A DNA stretch of 64,000 bases from CAZXWN01 sp964644695 [NCBI: uncultured bacterium] (GCA_964644695.1 CAZXWN010000012.1:1-64000); one strand, 5' to 3'; numbered from the stretch's first letter, positions 8,531-18,548 are shown. Numbers and translations are program-made. Notes: generated by a model not told the origin, from the sequence alone.

Positions 8531-9173
8531 AGATAGTGTCCTGTAATCTAAATTCAATATGAGGAAGCGCAATTTGTTCGGAATGGAAATCGGCCGCATC
8601 TTCTGCGGTATGAAGAACTCCAAGACATTGTTCAATATGAATTATAAAATCCTTTATGCAGATATGAAAATAAACAGGAGGATATTCTTTTAACTTCATG
8701 TTTCCCGCATCCAATAAAGTGATGGCACCCAGAATATTCTTTTGTTTTAGATGATAGAATCCAACCGCAATCTGTATAAAACCCTGATAAAATCGACGAG
8801 GTACTCCCGTTTCTTCAAGCCATAACTTTTCCAAAACTTCGTGAGTCTCGAAGAATAATCCTTCATTGAAGAGTAGTGTCGCTTTCCACACCATATCTTC
8901 AGCGGAAGTCAAACCCCTCGAAAATGAAATGGTTTTGAGCTGGTGTAGGACATTCATTCCCGACTGACTGTTTTTCCATAGATAATCAATATCCTCTGAA
9001 GTTAACGGTATAGTCTCAAATCCTGAAAAGGGTATTTTCTGAGGTTGATGTCCTGGGGATTCATGCAGGTGTCCTAAATATTCACAGACCTTATTAAAAG
9101 CAGGTAAGTTTTCTGGATGTTCTAAGGTGGTGAGAAACAATTCTGCCCAGGCATTGCGGATATCCAGATTCAT
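8523..9173 (-). CDS. DUF309 domain protein
   Basis: 216 residues. The C-terminal half shows the DUF309 pattern: LFNEGLFFETHEVLEKLW (with the His-Glu pair) followed by RRFYQGFIQIAVGFYHL and a GA-LL-G segment. DUF309 is a small all-helical domain of unknown function, found in bacteria and plastids. The N-terminal 85 residues are not recognised. It is first in a minus-strand run that continues with the Rieske protein, the TPR protein and the PilS/PilR-like pair. It is probably cytoplasmic. Confidence 0.8.
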   Translation of the reverse strand: MNLDIRNAWAELFLTTLEHPENLPAFNKVCEYLGHLHESPGHQPQKIPFSGFETIPLTSEDIDYLWKNSQSGMNVLHQLKTISFSRGLTSAEDMVWKATLLFNEGLFFETHEVLEKLWLEETGVPRRFYQGFIQIAVGFYHLKQKNILGAITLLDAGNMKLKEYPPVYFHICIKDFIIHIEQCLGVLHTAEDAADFHSEQIALPHIEFRLQDTIYE

Positions 9174-9294
9174 TGTTTACCATGCTTTCTTGATTCATTA
9201 ATACAAAATATCTTATCAACTGAACGTACAGAAAGGTATCTAAGTTCCAAGGTGCCCGGTAAATCTGTTTATACACCATCACAGAAGGTAAAAT

Positions 9295-9828
9295 CTAATC
9301 TTTATCCCAGTACTTATAGTGTTCTTTGAGGAAGGCCAGCGTTTTGAGGTCCTTCATCCGATCTACATATAAAATCCCTTGAAGATGGTCAATTTCATGT
9401 TGTAAAACAACGGCAAAAAATCCTGTTGCCTTAAAATCAACGGCATTTCCTTTTCTATCCAACCCCGTAACTCGGATTTTTTCATATCGGGGGACACTGC
9501 CGCGTAAGTCCGGGATGGAGAGACACCCTTCCCATCCTTCTTCTTTTTCCTCAGTCAATGGTTCGTAATGAGGGTTTATTAAAATCGTCAGTGGAATATC
9601 ACTCCGGCTTTTCTTTCCTGGAGTCACTATCATTTCCATGACGACAATCGATTTTGATTCATAAACTTGGGGGGCGGCTAATCCCACACCCTCATATTCA
9701 CGCATGGTCTCAACCATGTCATCAATTAATTTCTGTACCTGAGGGGTACGAATTTCCCCTGCAGTTAATGCTCGTGTTTTTTTTCGTAGAACAGGATGAC
9801 CCATTCGGGTGACTTTTAGAATTGCCAT
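9295..9828 (-). CDS. def: Peptide deformylase
   Basis: 177 residues from ATG 9828, giving the usual MAILKVTRMGHPVLRK start. It removes the formyl group from nascent N-terminal fMet. All three metal-site motifs are present: GVGLAAPQV (GxGLAAxQ), EGCLSIP (Cys ligand) and QHEIDHLQG (HExxH). Length is normal. The insertion around KKSRSDIPLT is as in many type 1 enzymes. No strong Shine-Dalgarno precedes the start. It is separated by about 120 bp from DUF309 downstream and is probably its own unit; fmt is not adjacent. Confidence 0.96.
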   Translation of the reverse strand: MAILKVTRMGHPVLRKKTRALTAGEIRTPQVQKLIDDMVETMREYEGVGLAAPQVYESKSIVVMEMIVTPGKKSRSDIPLTILINPHYEPLTEEKEEGWEGCLSIPDLRGSVPRYEKIRVTGLDRKGNAVDFKATGFFAVVLQHEIDHLQGILYVDRMKDLKTLAFLKEHYKYWDKD

Positions 9829-9890
9829 AATACTTATTATTTTAAGCCAAATCAGGTTGTTATCCAAGTTACTTATCTGTCTTCATGCTT

Positions 9891-9931
9891 CGAATCAGTC
9901 ACGGAGTTGCTCGGAGCTGGTCCGTGGATGG
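9891..9931. repeat. Dispersed imperfect palindrome, copy A
   Basis: Starts CGAATCAG, then CACGGA (9900-9905) pairs with TCCGTG (9920-9925). It matches 27983-28023 at 32 of 41 positions by eye. Both copies lie in intergenic DNA. See copy B. Confidence 0.5.
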
Positions 9932-10007
9932 TTCGGAAGGGATTGGCAGGGAGGGTCAGGTCTATTGTATAGTTAATTTTAAAAATTTGTTGGTGAAACA
10001 CTGATTT

Positions 10008-11675
10008 ATGACACGGAAAAGTTACCTGATACTGGTCGTGGTGTTGTTTGCCATGTGCAGTTATCTGGGTTTATACAATTTAGGTGGGGTATCTTTTTGG
10101 GACGATGAAGCCTATACGGCGAAAATGGCCCGTAATTACCTTAAATATGGATATTTTGCTGCCTGGGATGGGACGAATCTTTATACCTATCGTAATGGGG
10201 GGTTGATTCGGAATGATTTGACCGCTAACCCTCAACCGATGGATGTATGGATGTGTGCCGCGGCGTTTAAACTTTTTGGTGAATCCAATTTTTCAGCCCG
10301 TATTCTCTTTTGTTTATCCGGCTTGGCTGCTTTCTGGCTTTTCTTTTTGATTCTGGAACAGGAATTTCGTGACCGATGGTGGTTAAAAACCTGGATCATA
10401 TTGGTATTTGCTTTCTCGATTACCTATCTTTTAAATCTCCGACAAGCCCGGTATTACAGTAGTATCTTATTCTTTAGTTTATGGGCGTTTTATTTCTACC
10501 TTCGAACACTTGATAGAAAAGCCTGGTATGATTTCCTCATGGTTGGAGTTGGGGCTGCTCTGGCCTTCTTTGCTCACCCTTCCATGACCGCATCCTTCTT
10601 AGTTGCTCTGGGATTATCTCATTTGATGTTTTATCCCAAGGTTTGGGGCCGCCGTGAATGGTTATGGTGTCTGGGCGGAATCGTTCTCTTATTTGCATTA
10701 ACCCTTCCTGATGCGATTGGCCGAACTATCTGGATCCGCCATGACTTTGATGTGATTTATAACCAGCCACCCCTTATCCGGTTTTTTATCAAACTTTGGC
10801 GTAATCCACGAGATTTAAATAGTATGCATGCATATCCGTGGACTCTGTTTTTGGTTACTATCGTTCTTATCTGGAAACAGCGGCCTAAGGATGAAGCCTT
10901 TAGAAAGATACGGTTCTGGTTTACTTTTGCAGCCATTAATTGTGTAGGGATTGTCGCGTCTGGACCTCAACCGGTCAATGAACCTGGATTTTCAGATGTT
11001 CGGTATTTATTAATGACGGTCGTCTTTCTTTTTGCTTTATTGGGTTGGACTTTTTATATACTTCACCAATATAGCCGTGTTGTTACCTGGATGCTTTTTG
11101 GGGTATTCGTTACTTCTTCAGTTTTATCATATGTTCCTCCCAGTTTAATGAAACCCTATCCAGGTTTTAAATGGACATTGCCTGGATTGATTTATGAAAT
11201 CCACAATGATTATCCAACAGCGTATAGTGAAACTTTGAAATATATGAATGATAATATCCCCGCTGGAAGTACGATTTTTGTTCATCCCGAATATACAAAG
11301 GTTCCCTTTTTGTTTTACACCAAAGACAAATATCAATATGTGGGTGGATTAAATCGATATACACATTTAGACCGGTCGGTTATAACTCGTTTGAGTCCGA
11401 AATTTTACATTGAAGAAGCCTATCCGGACTGGGTCATACTTGTTGGATTTCCTGAAGATTCCCTGAGTATTATTAATACTGTTTTCAGTGTGCCCCATCT
11501 GGAAGGGGATAAGTGGGTGGAATATGGTTATGACTATGTTACGACTATTCCAGTATACTGGGAGCAGACTCAACGGCCAGAACTGTTTTCGCATCGTTTC
11601 GGACCTGTTAAAATTAATAAAGACACAATAAAACAGGTTTATATTTTAAAAAGACGAACTGTTTCCATCAATTAA
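10008..11675 (+). CDS. GT39/ArnT-type membrane glycosyltransferase
   Basis: 555 residues. An N-terminal helix (about 5-27) leads into an outer loop with the acidic GT-C motif in SFWDDEAYTAKMARNY (about 36-51). Roughly ten further hydrophobic segments follow to about residue 390, then a soluble C-terminal domain of about 165 residues. This layout is that of dolichyl- or undecaprenyl-phosphate sugar transferases (PMT_2). Donor and acceptor are unknown. It is a single plus-strand gene after the 9891 palindrome. Together with the DUF2723 gene and the PTPS-related gene it makes three GT-C-like proteins in this window. Confidence 0.8.
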   Translation: MTRKSYLILVVVLFAMCSYLGLYNLGGVSFWDDEAYTAKMARNYLKYGYFAAWDGTNLYTYRNGGLIRNDLTANPQPMDVWMCAAAFKLFGESNFSARILFCLSGLAAFWLFFLILEQEFRDRWWLKTWIILVFAFSITYLLNLRQARYYSSILFFSLWAFYFYLRTLDRKAWYDFLMVGVGAALAFFAHPSMTASFLVALGLSHLMFYPKVWGRREWLWCLGGIVLLFALTLPDAIGRTIWIRHDFDVIYNQPPLIRFFIKLWRNPRDLNSMHAYPWTLFLVTIVLIWKQRPKDEAFRKIRFWFTFAAINCVGIVASGPQPVNEPGFSDVRYLLMTVVFLFALLGWTFYILHQYSRVVTWMLFGVFVTSSVLSYVPPSLMKPYPGFKWTLPGLIYEIHNDYPTAYSETLKYMNDNIPAGSTIFVHPEYTKVPFLFYTKDKYQYVGGLNRYTHLDRSVITRLSPKFYIEEAYPDWVILVGFPEDSLSIINTVFSVPHLEGDKWVEYGYDYVTTIPVYWEQTQRPELFSHRFGPVKINKDTIKQVYILKRRTVSIN

Positions 11676-11848
11676 GGGGAATTTATTTGAATCAATGATG
11701 AAAATGTTTCAATCAAAGTGTGTGTAAAAAAGTATTGATGTGATCTTAATAAATAATTATTGAAAGGACATTGAACCACCCGGGACTTTTTACGAAACAA
11801 CCGTTTTGGGTGCATTTAACTTGAGGCAGTCTGAAAGACTTCCTTATA

Positions 11849-13831
11849 ATGGATTATTCTCTTATGTCGATAAAATCTTTTAAAGCATTACTTTTTGGGA
11901 AGACCCGAAATCCTCTGGATCCCCATGTATTTCATCAGATCTCATTGATTGCTATTCTTGCCTGGATTGGGTTAGGTGCGGATGGTTTATCCTCTTCAGC
12001 TTATGGTCCGGAAGAAGCTTTTTTGGCTTTAGGACCCTACAGACATTTAGCATTATTTCTTGCTATTGGGACTGCTGTTACTATTTTTATTATCTCAGCC
12101 AGTTATAACCAGATTGTTGGATTGTTTCCTACTGGGGGTGGTGGATATCTAGTTGCAACAAAACTGCTTGGTCCTTATTCCGGATTGGTAACGGGCTCAG
12201 CTTTAGTCGTTGACTATGTTCTGACAATTGCCGTTTCTGTTGTATCAGGAGTGGATGCAATAAGCAGCTTCATTCCATCTCTCATTCCATATAAAGTTTA
12301 CATAAAAATCTTTATAGTTTTTCTACTGATTCTTATGAACCTAAGAGGAGTCAAAGAATCTGTCGTCGTTTTAACTCCCATATTTGTTACATTTGTGGTT
12401 ACTCACATATTTCTTATAGGTTTTGCGGTTTTTGGACACTTAGGTCAATTACCCGTTATGTTGCATGACACTGTAAAAGAAACTCACTCGGCGATACAAA
12501 CGCAAGGGTTTTTTGCCATTTTGTTTATTTTATTAAGAGCTTATTCGCTTGGTGGTGGAACATATACTGGTATTGAGGCAGTATCAAATGGTATGCAAAT
12601 ATTACGGGAGCCCAAGGTACAAACAGCTCGTAGAACCATGTTGTATATGTCTATCTCTCTGGCTGTTTGTGCTGGCGGCATAATATTAGGTTACCTTTTA
12701 ATGGGGGTGACACCCGAGGCCAATAAGACTTTAAATGCTGTTCTTATTGGTAAGGTGGCCCAAAGTTGGGTGTGGAATGGTATACCCATCGGACAGGTTT
12801 TTATTTATGTGACCCTTTTATCTGAAGGGTTACTTTTGTTTGTGGCTGCTCAGAGTGGATTTATTGATGGCCCCCGAGTCCTCGCTAATATGGCTCACGA
12901 TTCATGGGTACCCAGAAGATTTGCACAGTTGTCTGACCAGCTGGTTATTCAGAATGGCATAGTTCTAATGGGTATTGCTGCTGGACTTATTATATGGGGG
13001 ACCGGTGGTATTATTCATACACTAGTAGTACTTTATTCCATTAATGTATTTCTTACTTTTACTATGTCACAGATGGGGATGTGTGTGCATTGGTGGTCGG
13101 TAAAAAATGAATTTGCAGGTTGGAAAGGTAAATTATTACTTAATGGCGTTGGCATGACAATGACATTATTTGTGTTGATTGTGACAATAGTAATTAAATT
13201 CTCTCATGGTGGCTGGATTACTCTAGTTATAACGGGTTCGTTTATTGCTCTTTGTATATTAGTACGTGCCCATTATCATAAGATGACACGAATGCTAAGG
13301 AGGTTGGATTATACATTGAAATCCATTCCATTGCCTCCTGCCGCGGATAGTACTCCATTAAAAGATGTAAAGGCAAGGACAGCTGTTTTGATGGTCTCTG
13401 GTTATAATGGTATGGGAATGCATTCTTTTCTTGGGATTATAAGAACCTTTGGGAGAGATCATTTTAAAAATATCATTTTTATTTCCGCGGGTGTATTGGA
13501 TAATAGCCGATTCAAAGGTGTAAATGAAGTGGAAGCATTGAAGCGGTCAACGGAAGAGAACTTGCAACGATATATTGAGTTGGCTACTCGTTTAGGGTAC
13601 TATTCAGAATTTCGATATGGCATAGGTGTTGATGCTGTGGATGAACTTGAAAAACTAAGCATTGAAGTTAACCAGGATTTTAAAAACACCATCTTTTTTG
13701 CAGGGAAGTTGATTTTTAAAGAAGAAAATGTATTGACTAGATTGCTCCATAATCAGATGGCCTTGTCTATTCAGAGCCGATTACTGTACAACGGAGTTCA
13801 GGTGGTTGTATTGCCTGTTCGAGCAATATAA
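11849..13831 (+). CDS. APC-superfamily permease, KimA-like
   Basis: 660 residues. About 12 transmembrane helices (residues 35-470) begin with LGADGLSSSAYGPEEAF, the helix-1 motif of the KimA/APC potassium-importer branch. The next signature is GLFPTGGGGYLVATKLLG. The C-terminal 180 residues are cytosolic, as in KimA, whose tail responds to c-di-AMP in Firmicutes. Potassium transport is therefore likely but not proven; amino-acid transport is the alternative. No strong Shine-Dalgarno precedes 11849, and ATG 11864 is also possible. The 173-bp leader contains CACCC/GGGTG (11777-11781 and 11808-11812) but does not match the ydaO riboswitch as I know it. Confidence 0.75.
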   Translation: MDYSLMSIKSFKALLFGKTRNPLDPHVFHQISLIAILAWIGLGADGLSSSAYGPEEAFLALGPYRHLALFLAIGTAVTIFIISASYNQIVGLFPTGGGGYLVATKLLGPYSGLVTGSALVVDYVLTIAVSVVSGVDAISSFIPSLIPYKVYIKIFIVFLLILMNLRGVKESVVVLTPIFVTFVVTHIFLIGFAVFGHLGQLPVMLHDTVKETHSAIQTQGFFAILFILLRAYSLGGGTYTGIEAVSNGMQILREPKVQTARRTMLYMSISLAVCAGGIILGYLLMGVTPEANKTLNAVLIGKVAQSWVWNGIPIGQVFIYVTLLSEGLLLFVAAQSGFIDGPRVLANMAHDSWVPRRFAQLSDQLVIQNGIVLMGIAAGLIIWGTGGIIHTLVVLYSINVFLTFTMSQMGMCVHWWSVKNEFAGWKGKLLLNGVGMTMTLFVLIVTIVIKFSHGGWITLVITGSFIALCILVRAHYHKMTRMLRRLDYTLKSIPLPPAADSTPLKDVKARTAVLMVSGYNGMGMHSFLGIIRTFGRDHFKNIIFISAGVLDNSRFKGVNEVEALKRSTEENLQRYIELATRLGYYSEFRYGIGVDAVDELEKLSIEVNQDFKNTIFFAGKLIFKEENVLTRLLHNQMALSIQSRLLYNGVQVVVLPVRAI

Positions 13832-13848
13832 ATAAAACGAATTTATTC

Positions 13849-13883
13849 AACCTCCCAGCCTTTATGTCTGGGAGGTTTTTTTT
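13849..13883 (+). terminator. Strong terminator after APC permease
   Basis: AACCTCCCAG pairs with CTGGGAGGTT over 10 bp, followed by a run of eight T (13876-13883). Confidence 0.92.
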
Positions 13884-13936
13884 ATGGAAATGTGCTAATT
13901 TGGGAAATAGAGTTCATACGCTGGAGGGTGTTGCTA

Positions 13937-14986
13937 ATGAAAGCGTTATGTTTTTTTGAACATGGTGGGATTGATAAACTCAGGTTTGGAACAGATATTC
14001 CAACGCCGGAACCCAGAGCTGGAGAAGTTCGGGTTCAGATTCAGGCCGCAGCATTAAATCATCTTGATTTCTGGGTGTTATTGGGCAGCCCGGCATACCC
14101 TGTGAAACTGCCCCATATCAGCGGCTGCGAAGCCTCTGGTGTGGTCGAATCCGTCGGTGTAGGAGTTAGTCTTTATAAACAGGGTGATGAGGTCATCATC
14201 CCTCCAGGGCAACCCTGTGGGACGTGTCGTTTTTGCCGGTTGGGCCTGGATAATTCATGTGAAAATTGGAAGATGTTCGGAGCCCATATACCGGGTGGAT
14301 TTGCGGAGTATGCTGTTGTTCCGGAAAAATATCTTTTACCAAAACCAGATACAGTCTCTTTTGAAAAAGCGGCTGCGTTTCCGTTATCTTATTTAACCGC
14401 CTGGCACTTGTTAATAACACAGGCGCAGTTAAAGGCCGGTGAAACTGTCTTTATTGTTGGTGCTGGTAGTGGGATTGGCGCGGCGGGAATACAGATTGCA
14501 AAACATGCTGGTGCTCATGTGATCGCCGGGACTTCTTCTATGGCAAAACAGGCAACCTGTCTTAAGGTTGGGGCAGATGTTGTGGTGGATACTTCCAAAC
14601 CGGATTTTTCAAATCAAGTCAGGGCATTAACCGGAGGCAGGGGAGTTGATGTTGTCTTTGAACATGTAGGGCCAGTTACCTTTGACCAATCCTTAAAATC
14701 ACTGGATAAGAATGGTCGATTGGCAATTTGTGGAGTGACAACGGGCCCGGTGACTCCTCTGGATATTCGTTATTTATTTTCAAGGCAGATCCGAGTTATT
14801 GGCTCAATGCTGGGAACTCATCAGGAAATGGAACTGGTAACTCGATTGGTTGCTGAAGGAATATTAGACCCTGTGATTTTTGAAATATGGCCATTATCTC
14901 GTGGCCGTGAGGCCTTTGCTGTCATGGAACGAAAAGAACATATGGGGAAATTAGTACTCCGTATGGACAGTACAGAAACATTTTAA
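13937..14986 (+). CDS. Zinc-type medium-chain dehydrogenase
   Basis: 349 residues from ATG 13937, which has GGAGGG eight bases upstream; earlier in-frame starts lack this. It is an NAD(P)-dependent alcohol dehydrogenase or quinone-oxidoreductase-like enzyme. The structural-zinc lobe is CGTCRFCRLGLDNSC (four Cys). The N-terminal GroES-like fold has SGCEASGVVESVG. The Rossmann motif is VGAGSGIGAAG. The catalytic-zinc Cys of classic ADHs is replaced: ALNHLDFWV has Asn-His where a Cys is usual, as in the branch that keeps only the structural zinc. It lies 34 bases before the SDR gene and is probably co-transcribed with it. Confidence 0.88.
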   Translation: MKALCFFEHGGIDKLRFGTDIPTPEPRAGEVRVQIQAAALNHLDFWVLLGSPAYPVKLPHISGCEASGVVESVGVGVSLYKQGDEVIIPPGQPCGTCRFCRLGLDNSCENWKMFGAHIPGGFAEYAVVPEKYLLPKPDTVSFEKAAAFPLSYLTAWHLLITQAQLKAGETVFIVGAGSGIGAAGIQIAKHAGAHVIAGTSSMAKQATCLKVGADVVVDTSKPDFSNQVRALTGGRGVDVVFEHVGPVTFDQSLKSLDKNGRLAICGVTTGPVTPLDIRYLFSRQIRVIGSMLGTHQEMELVTRLVAEGILDPVIFEIWPLSRGREAFAVMERKEHMGKLVLRMDSTETF

Positions 14987-15020
14987 ATGTGAACGAAAAA
15001 GAGATGGGGAGGACTTGTGG

Positions 15021-15905
15021 ATGAAAATTGCCGATAAGAAAATACTGGTGACAGGTGCCAGTGGTTTAGTAGGTTCTCAGTTGTGCAGAGAATTGGTGGC
15101 TGACAATGATGTTTGGGGATTGGCTTCCTTTCGGAATCCCGAAAAGCGCAGTGAGATTGAAGATTTGGGTGTTAATGTAATTGCCCGGGATGTATCAAAA
15201 GAATCCATAGATGATTTACCCACCGATTTTGATATTGTGTTTCATCAGTTGGTTATTCTGTATGAATCTGATGTAGACCCTCAGAAGACTGTGGATGTTA
15301 ATACCTATTTCACGGGAAGGTTGATTGACCATTGCCGTGACATGGGGCATTTAGTAATGGCATCAACAGGAGGTGTCTATCGAGCTTCTTTGGATTATGA
15401 TAAGGAAACTGATGCCCCAGGCCCTGTTGGATGGTATGCTACCTCGAAACTGGGAATGGAACATCTGGGGACTTATCTTTGCCAGAAACATGAAATACCT
15501 GCCGTTATATTGCGATATTACTGGCCCTATGGAAAAGAACAGGGCCGTGTCACTCGAATGATGAAATCCATTGTTAAAGGTGAAAAGATTCAAATCAGTT
15601 CAACACAAGAGGACCGATATCAACCTATTCATATTACGGATTTATCTTATCTGACGATGCGAGCTCTGATGGTTACGTCTCAGGATGTTCCTGTATACAA
15701 TATGGCTGGTCCTGAAGAAGTGACCTGGAAAGAAATGGCATTGCTTATTGGACAGGAACTAGGTGTTGAACCTCAGTTTGAGGAAAGCTCAGAAGCCAGA
15801 TTGTCTCACTTGGCAGATTTGTCCAGGTTATATGCCGACATTGGAAAACCCAAGGTTGGAATAAAAGAGGGGATTCACCGCGTACGATTGGATTTAGGCT
15901 TTTAA
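15021..15905 (+). CDS. NAD-dependent epimerase/dehydratase (extended SDR)
   Basis: 294 residues. ATG 15021 is chosen because GGGGAGGA (15007-15013) is correctly spaced; TTG 15015 is too close. The nucleotide-binding motif is GASGLVG and the catalytic pair YATSK. Ser/Thr of the triad lies in ASTGGVY. This is the extended SDR fold of nucleotide-sugar epimerases, but no substrate motif is evident. It probably forms an operon with the dehydrogenase upstream. It ends one base before the convergent ABC permease gene. Confidence 0.85.
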   Translation: MKIADKKILVTGASGLVGSQLCRELVADNDVWGLASFRNPEKRSEIEDLGVNVIARDVSKESIDDLPTDFDIVFHQLVILYESDVDPQKTVDVNTYFTGRLIDHCRDMGHLVMASTGGVYRASLDYDKETDAPGPVGWYATSKLGMEHLGTYLCQKHEIPAVILRYYWPYGKEQGRVTRMMKSIVKGEKIQISSTQEDRYQPIHITDLSYLTMRALMVTSQDVPVYNMAGPEEVTWKEMALLIGQELGVEPQFEESSEARLSHLADLSRLYADIGKPKVGIKEGIHRVRLDLGF

Positions 15906-15906
15906 A

Positions 15907-16710
15907 TCAGCTGCCGGTACTTTCATAACGGCGCAAACCCCAATGCCACACAAGAGCACCCGCACCCAGGAATACCAGGGCAACGACGGGAGTGAGTAAG
16001 ACATATATTTGGAATTCAGGTCGTTTTAGAAACCAGGTGGATGGGTAGAACCCAATGAAGGCAAACGGGATTACCCATGACAGGATAAACCGCAATGGCC
16101 TGTTGTATAAAGTGACCGGATATCGGCCAAACTGCATCATATTGTACACGGGAGGGATTAATCCTGCTCGATCCATGAACCAGAAACTCAGACATGCCAA
16201 GACGGTAAATACACCAAGATAAATCCCTGTTGAAGAAACTATAAAAACTCCCAACAGGAGAATATCAATTACATGCCATTGAAGATGTAAATGCATGGAA
16301 GCGTATATGAGAATCGCTGCTCCCAGGAAGATGTCTGCCAAATCTTCCAGCTCTACGCGTTCTGTGTAGATTTGGAATAATCCATTGACTGGCCTTAATA
16401 AGACACGGTCCAGATTTCCATCGACAATGAACTTTTCTGACAGCCAATAGATGTTTGAAAAAAATCCATGAAACAATGCGTAGGGGATAACGGCTAAACC
16501 ATAAATAAAGAAAATCTCATCACGACTCCATCCCCTTAAATCGGGAATCTTTAAGAAGATGATTTGGATAAAAACCAGATTCACGAAATGCATCAGGAAG
16601 TTCGCTGTTAATCCAATCCAGAAGTCTTCTTGATAGGACATTCGGGCCTTTAATGATTGACCCTGTTGATGAACAGCAATCCGTATGTGAAAAAGAAGGT
16701 CTTTTATCAT
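15907..16710 (-). CDS. ABC-2 type permease (DUF990-like), second subunit
   Basis: 267 residues with six predicted membrane helices and the general layout of the ABC2_membrane_6/DUF990 family: an N-terminal amphipathic stretch, then helices starting near MHFVNLVFIQIIF, then GNLDRVLLRPVNGLFQIY. That last segment is the conserved cytoplasmic loop (GNLDxxLLRPxN). It is last of three genes, three bases after the first permease. With it and the ATPase it forms an exporter of unknown substrate. Confidence 0.85.
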   Translation of the reverse strand: MIKDLLFHIRIAVHQQGQSLKARMSYQEDFWIGLTANFLMHFVNLVFIQIIFLKIPDLRGWSRDEIFFIYGLAVIPYALFHGFFSNIYWLSEKFIVDGNLDRVLLRPVNGLFQIYTERVELEDLADIFLGAAILIYASMHLHLQWHVIDILLLGVFIVSSTGIYLGVFTVLACLSFWFMDRAGLIPPVYNMMQFGRYPVTLYNRPLRFILSWVIPFAFIGFYPSTWFLKRPEFQIYVLLTPVVALVFLGAGALVWHWGLRRYESTGS

Positions 16711-16713
16711 AGG

Positions 16714-17526
16714 TTATCCCCCCTGAATAATTACCTTCCGAGTGAAGTACTGATACAGACCTCGACCAATATAATGCAGGCACAGGATCCATGCAACCTG
16801 TACACCGAATCCCACTAATATTTCCTGTGAAGACATTTTCTCAAGATAGATATTAAGCGGAATATACGAAATGCCTCCAAAGGGCAGCCAAGTCAGTACG
16901 GGTCTAAGTATCCCCGGCAAAAATTCAAACGGAATCATGAGTCCAGTGAAGAAAAGCAGTAAGTTTCCCTTGGCATACATTAATCCCTCAATATTTCTAA
17001 AGGGAATAGCCATCAAGCCAACTATGTAGTTGATTGTGGTAAACAGAAGAAAGGCATTAAAGGTCGCTATCGTAAACAACAGGTAGGTTCCAACATGTTG
17101 GGGGAGTGATATTGGATACAGAAGCAAAGCTACCCCAAAAGTGGGAAGCGAAAATAGAAACAGACGGAAGATGGCTTCACCAAAAGTTCTGGAATACTGC
17201 ATCCATTGAAAATCAACGGGTTTCAGTAAATCCAAGGCCAAATCTCCTTTGACGACTTTCTGGGCTATTTCTGAATCCAGGCGGTTGTAATAAAAACTCC
17301 GTGATATCCAGCCTATGGTGATGTAGGTCATCATCTGGTTGAATGAATAGCTCCCCAATTGGGTCCCATGCGCAAAGATGGCTTTCCAGATAAAGTAATT
17401 AACGGAGATGTAAATGATATAGGTTGTTATACCGACAAAATAACGGGTTCGGTAGGCCAGCATTGTCAGGAATGAAATCCTGAGATACTCAGAATACTTC
17501 TGGATTTTTACTGTCCATGGGGTCAT
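16714..17526 (-). CDS. ABC-2 type permease (DUF990-like), first subunit
   Basis: 270 residues with six predicted helices. The conserved loop GDLALDLLKPVDFQWMQY matches the same position in the partner permease, so the two form a heterodimeric channel. GTG or ATG within ATGA overlaps the ATPase stop by four bases (17523-17526), a classic coupled junction. Substrate unknown. Related three-gene sets occur in many bacteria and are often annotated as daunorubicin-type exporters without direct evidence. Confidence 0.85.
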   Translation of the reverse strand: MTPWTVKIQKYSEYLRISFLTMLAYRTRYFVGITTYIIYISVNYFIWKAIFAHGTQLGSYSFNQMMTYITIGWISRSFYYNRLDSEIAQKVVKGDLALDLLKPVDFQWMQYSRTFGEAIFRLFLFSLPTFGVALLLYPISLPQHVGTYLLFTIATFNAFLLFTTINYIVGLMAIPFRNIEGLMYAKGNLLLFFTGLMIPFEFLPGILRPVLTWLPFGGISYIPLNIYLEKMSSQEILVGFGVQVAWILCLHYIGRGLYQYFTRKVIIQGG

Positions 17527-18548
17527 ACGGTTTGCCCTGGAAGGGTAATCTTTCCTTCGTAAAATTCCCGGATAACTTCTTCCGTGGAAGCTTCCTGGAC
17601 TTGAACATCTTTGACCGGTAGTTTGGAAAATAACACTGTGATTGCATCTGCGGCGCTCATGTGTTTCCGTTCAATGATTATTTCGGCCTGATAGGGATTG
17701 ACCAGAGTCCAAGATACGAGCCCTTTGGATTTATATTCATTGAGAGGTTCAAGTGAGGAAGGGATTTTTAGGTCCAGAGTGATTTTTTGGGTTCGGACAC
17801 AAGCGTCTAACATGGTATCCAATTGCCCGTCATAGACCTTTTTCCCATGATCAATGAGAATGATACGTGGACATAACTTTTCAATTTCATCTAAATCATG
17901 AGTGGTTAATAAAATGGTAGTTTTGTGCTCCTGATTCAAGTATTGGAGAAATTCTTGAATTCGAGCTTTCGCTAATACATCCAACCCAATGGAGGGCTCA
18001 TCCAGGAATAAAAGAGAAGGATTATGTAGTAATGCTGCAGTGAGATCGCAACGCATCCGTTGTCCAAGGCTTAATTTGCGGACAGGAATATGTAAAAACT
18101 CTTGTAGTTCCAATAATTCAGTGTAGATGGAAAGGCGTTCTTTATATTCTTTTTTAGGAACTTGATATGTTTTTGCCAGAAGGTTAAAGGATTCAATTAC
18201 AGCCAAATCCCACCACAGTTGAGTACGCTGACCAAATACGACACCAATTTTAGTGACATACTTACGCCGTTGTTTCCAAGGTATCAATCCTTCGACTCTG
18301 ATTTCCCCGGATGTGGGAGCTAAAATACCTGTCAACATCTTAATGGTAGTGGATTTTCCCGCACCATTAGGACCTATATAACCCACAAACTCACCTGATT
18401 GAATGGTGAATGAAATATTATCTACAGCATGAATATTCTGGTAATCCCGGTGGAATAAATTATAGACAGCACCAGCGATGCCTTCTCTTCGTTGGAAGGT
18501 CCTGAAAGTCTTGTTTAGTTGTTTGACTTGAATCAATGGCTCATTCAT
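17523..18548 (-). CDS. ABC transporter ATP-binding protein
   Basis: 341 residues. Walker A is GPNGAGKST, the Q loop lies in VVFGQRTQLWWDL, the signature is LSLGQRMR (LSxGQ), Walker B is LLFLDEPSIGLD and the switch His is in TTHDLDEI. The WWDL after the Q loop and the long N-terminal extension are typical of the DUF990-associated ATPases. The C-terminal 80 residues are a regulatory tail. It is the first gene of the exporter operon. A possible -10 box, TATAAT, lies at 18563-18568 on the minus strand. Confidence 0.92.
   Translation of the reverse strand: MNEPLIQVKQLNKTFRTFQRREGIAGAVYNLFHRDYQNIHAVDNISFTIQSGEFVGYIGPNGAGKSTTIKMLTGILAPTSGEIRVEGLIPWKQRRKYVTKIGVVFGQRTQLWWDLAVIESFNLLAKTYQVPKKEYKERLSIYTELLELQEFLHIPVRKLSLGQRMRCDLTAALLHNPSLLFLDEPSIGLDVLAKARIQEFLQYLNQEHKTTILLTTHDLDEIEKLCPRIILIDHGKKVYDGQLDTMLDACVRTQKITLDLKIPSSLEPLNEYKSKGLVSWTLVNPYQAEIIIERKHMSAADAITVLFSKLPVKDVQVQEASTEEVIREFYEGKITLPGQTV

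Noticed and set aside
11676-11848. Possible c-di-AMP (ydaO) riboswitch before the KimA-like gene
   Set aside because: KimA in Firmicutes is ydaO-controlled, but the conserved ydaO segments are not visible here; only a CACCC/GGGTG pairing was found.
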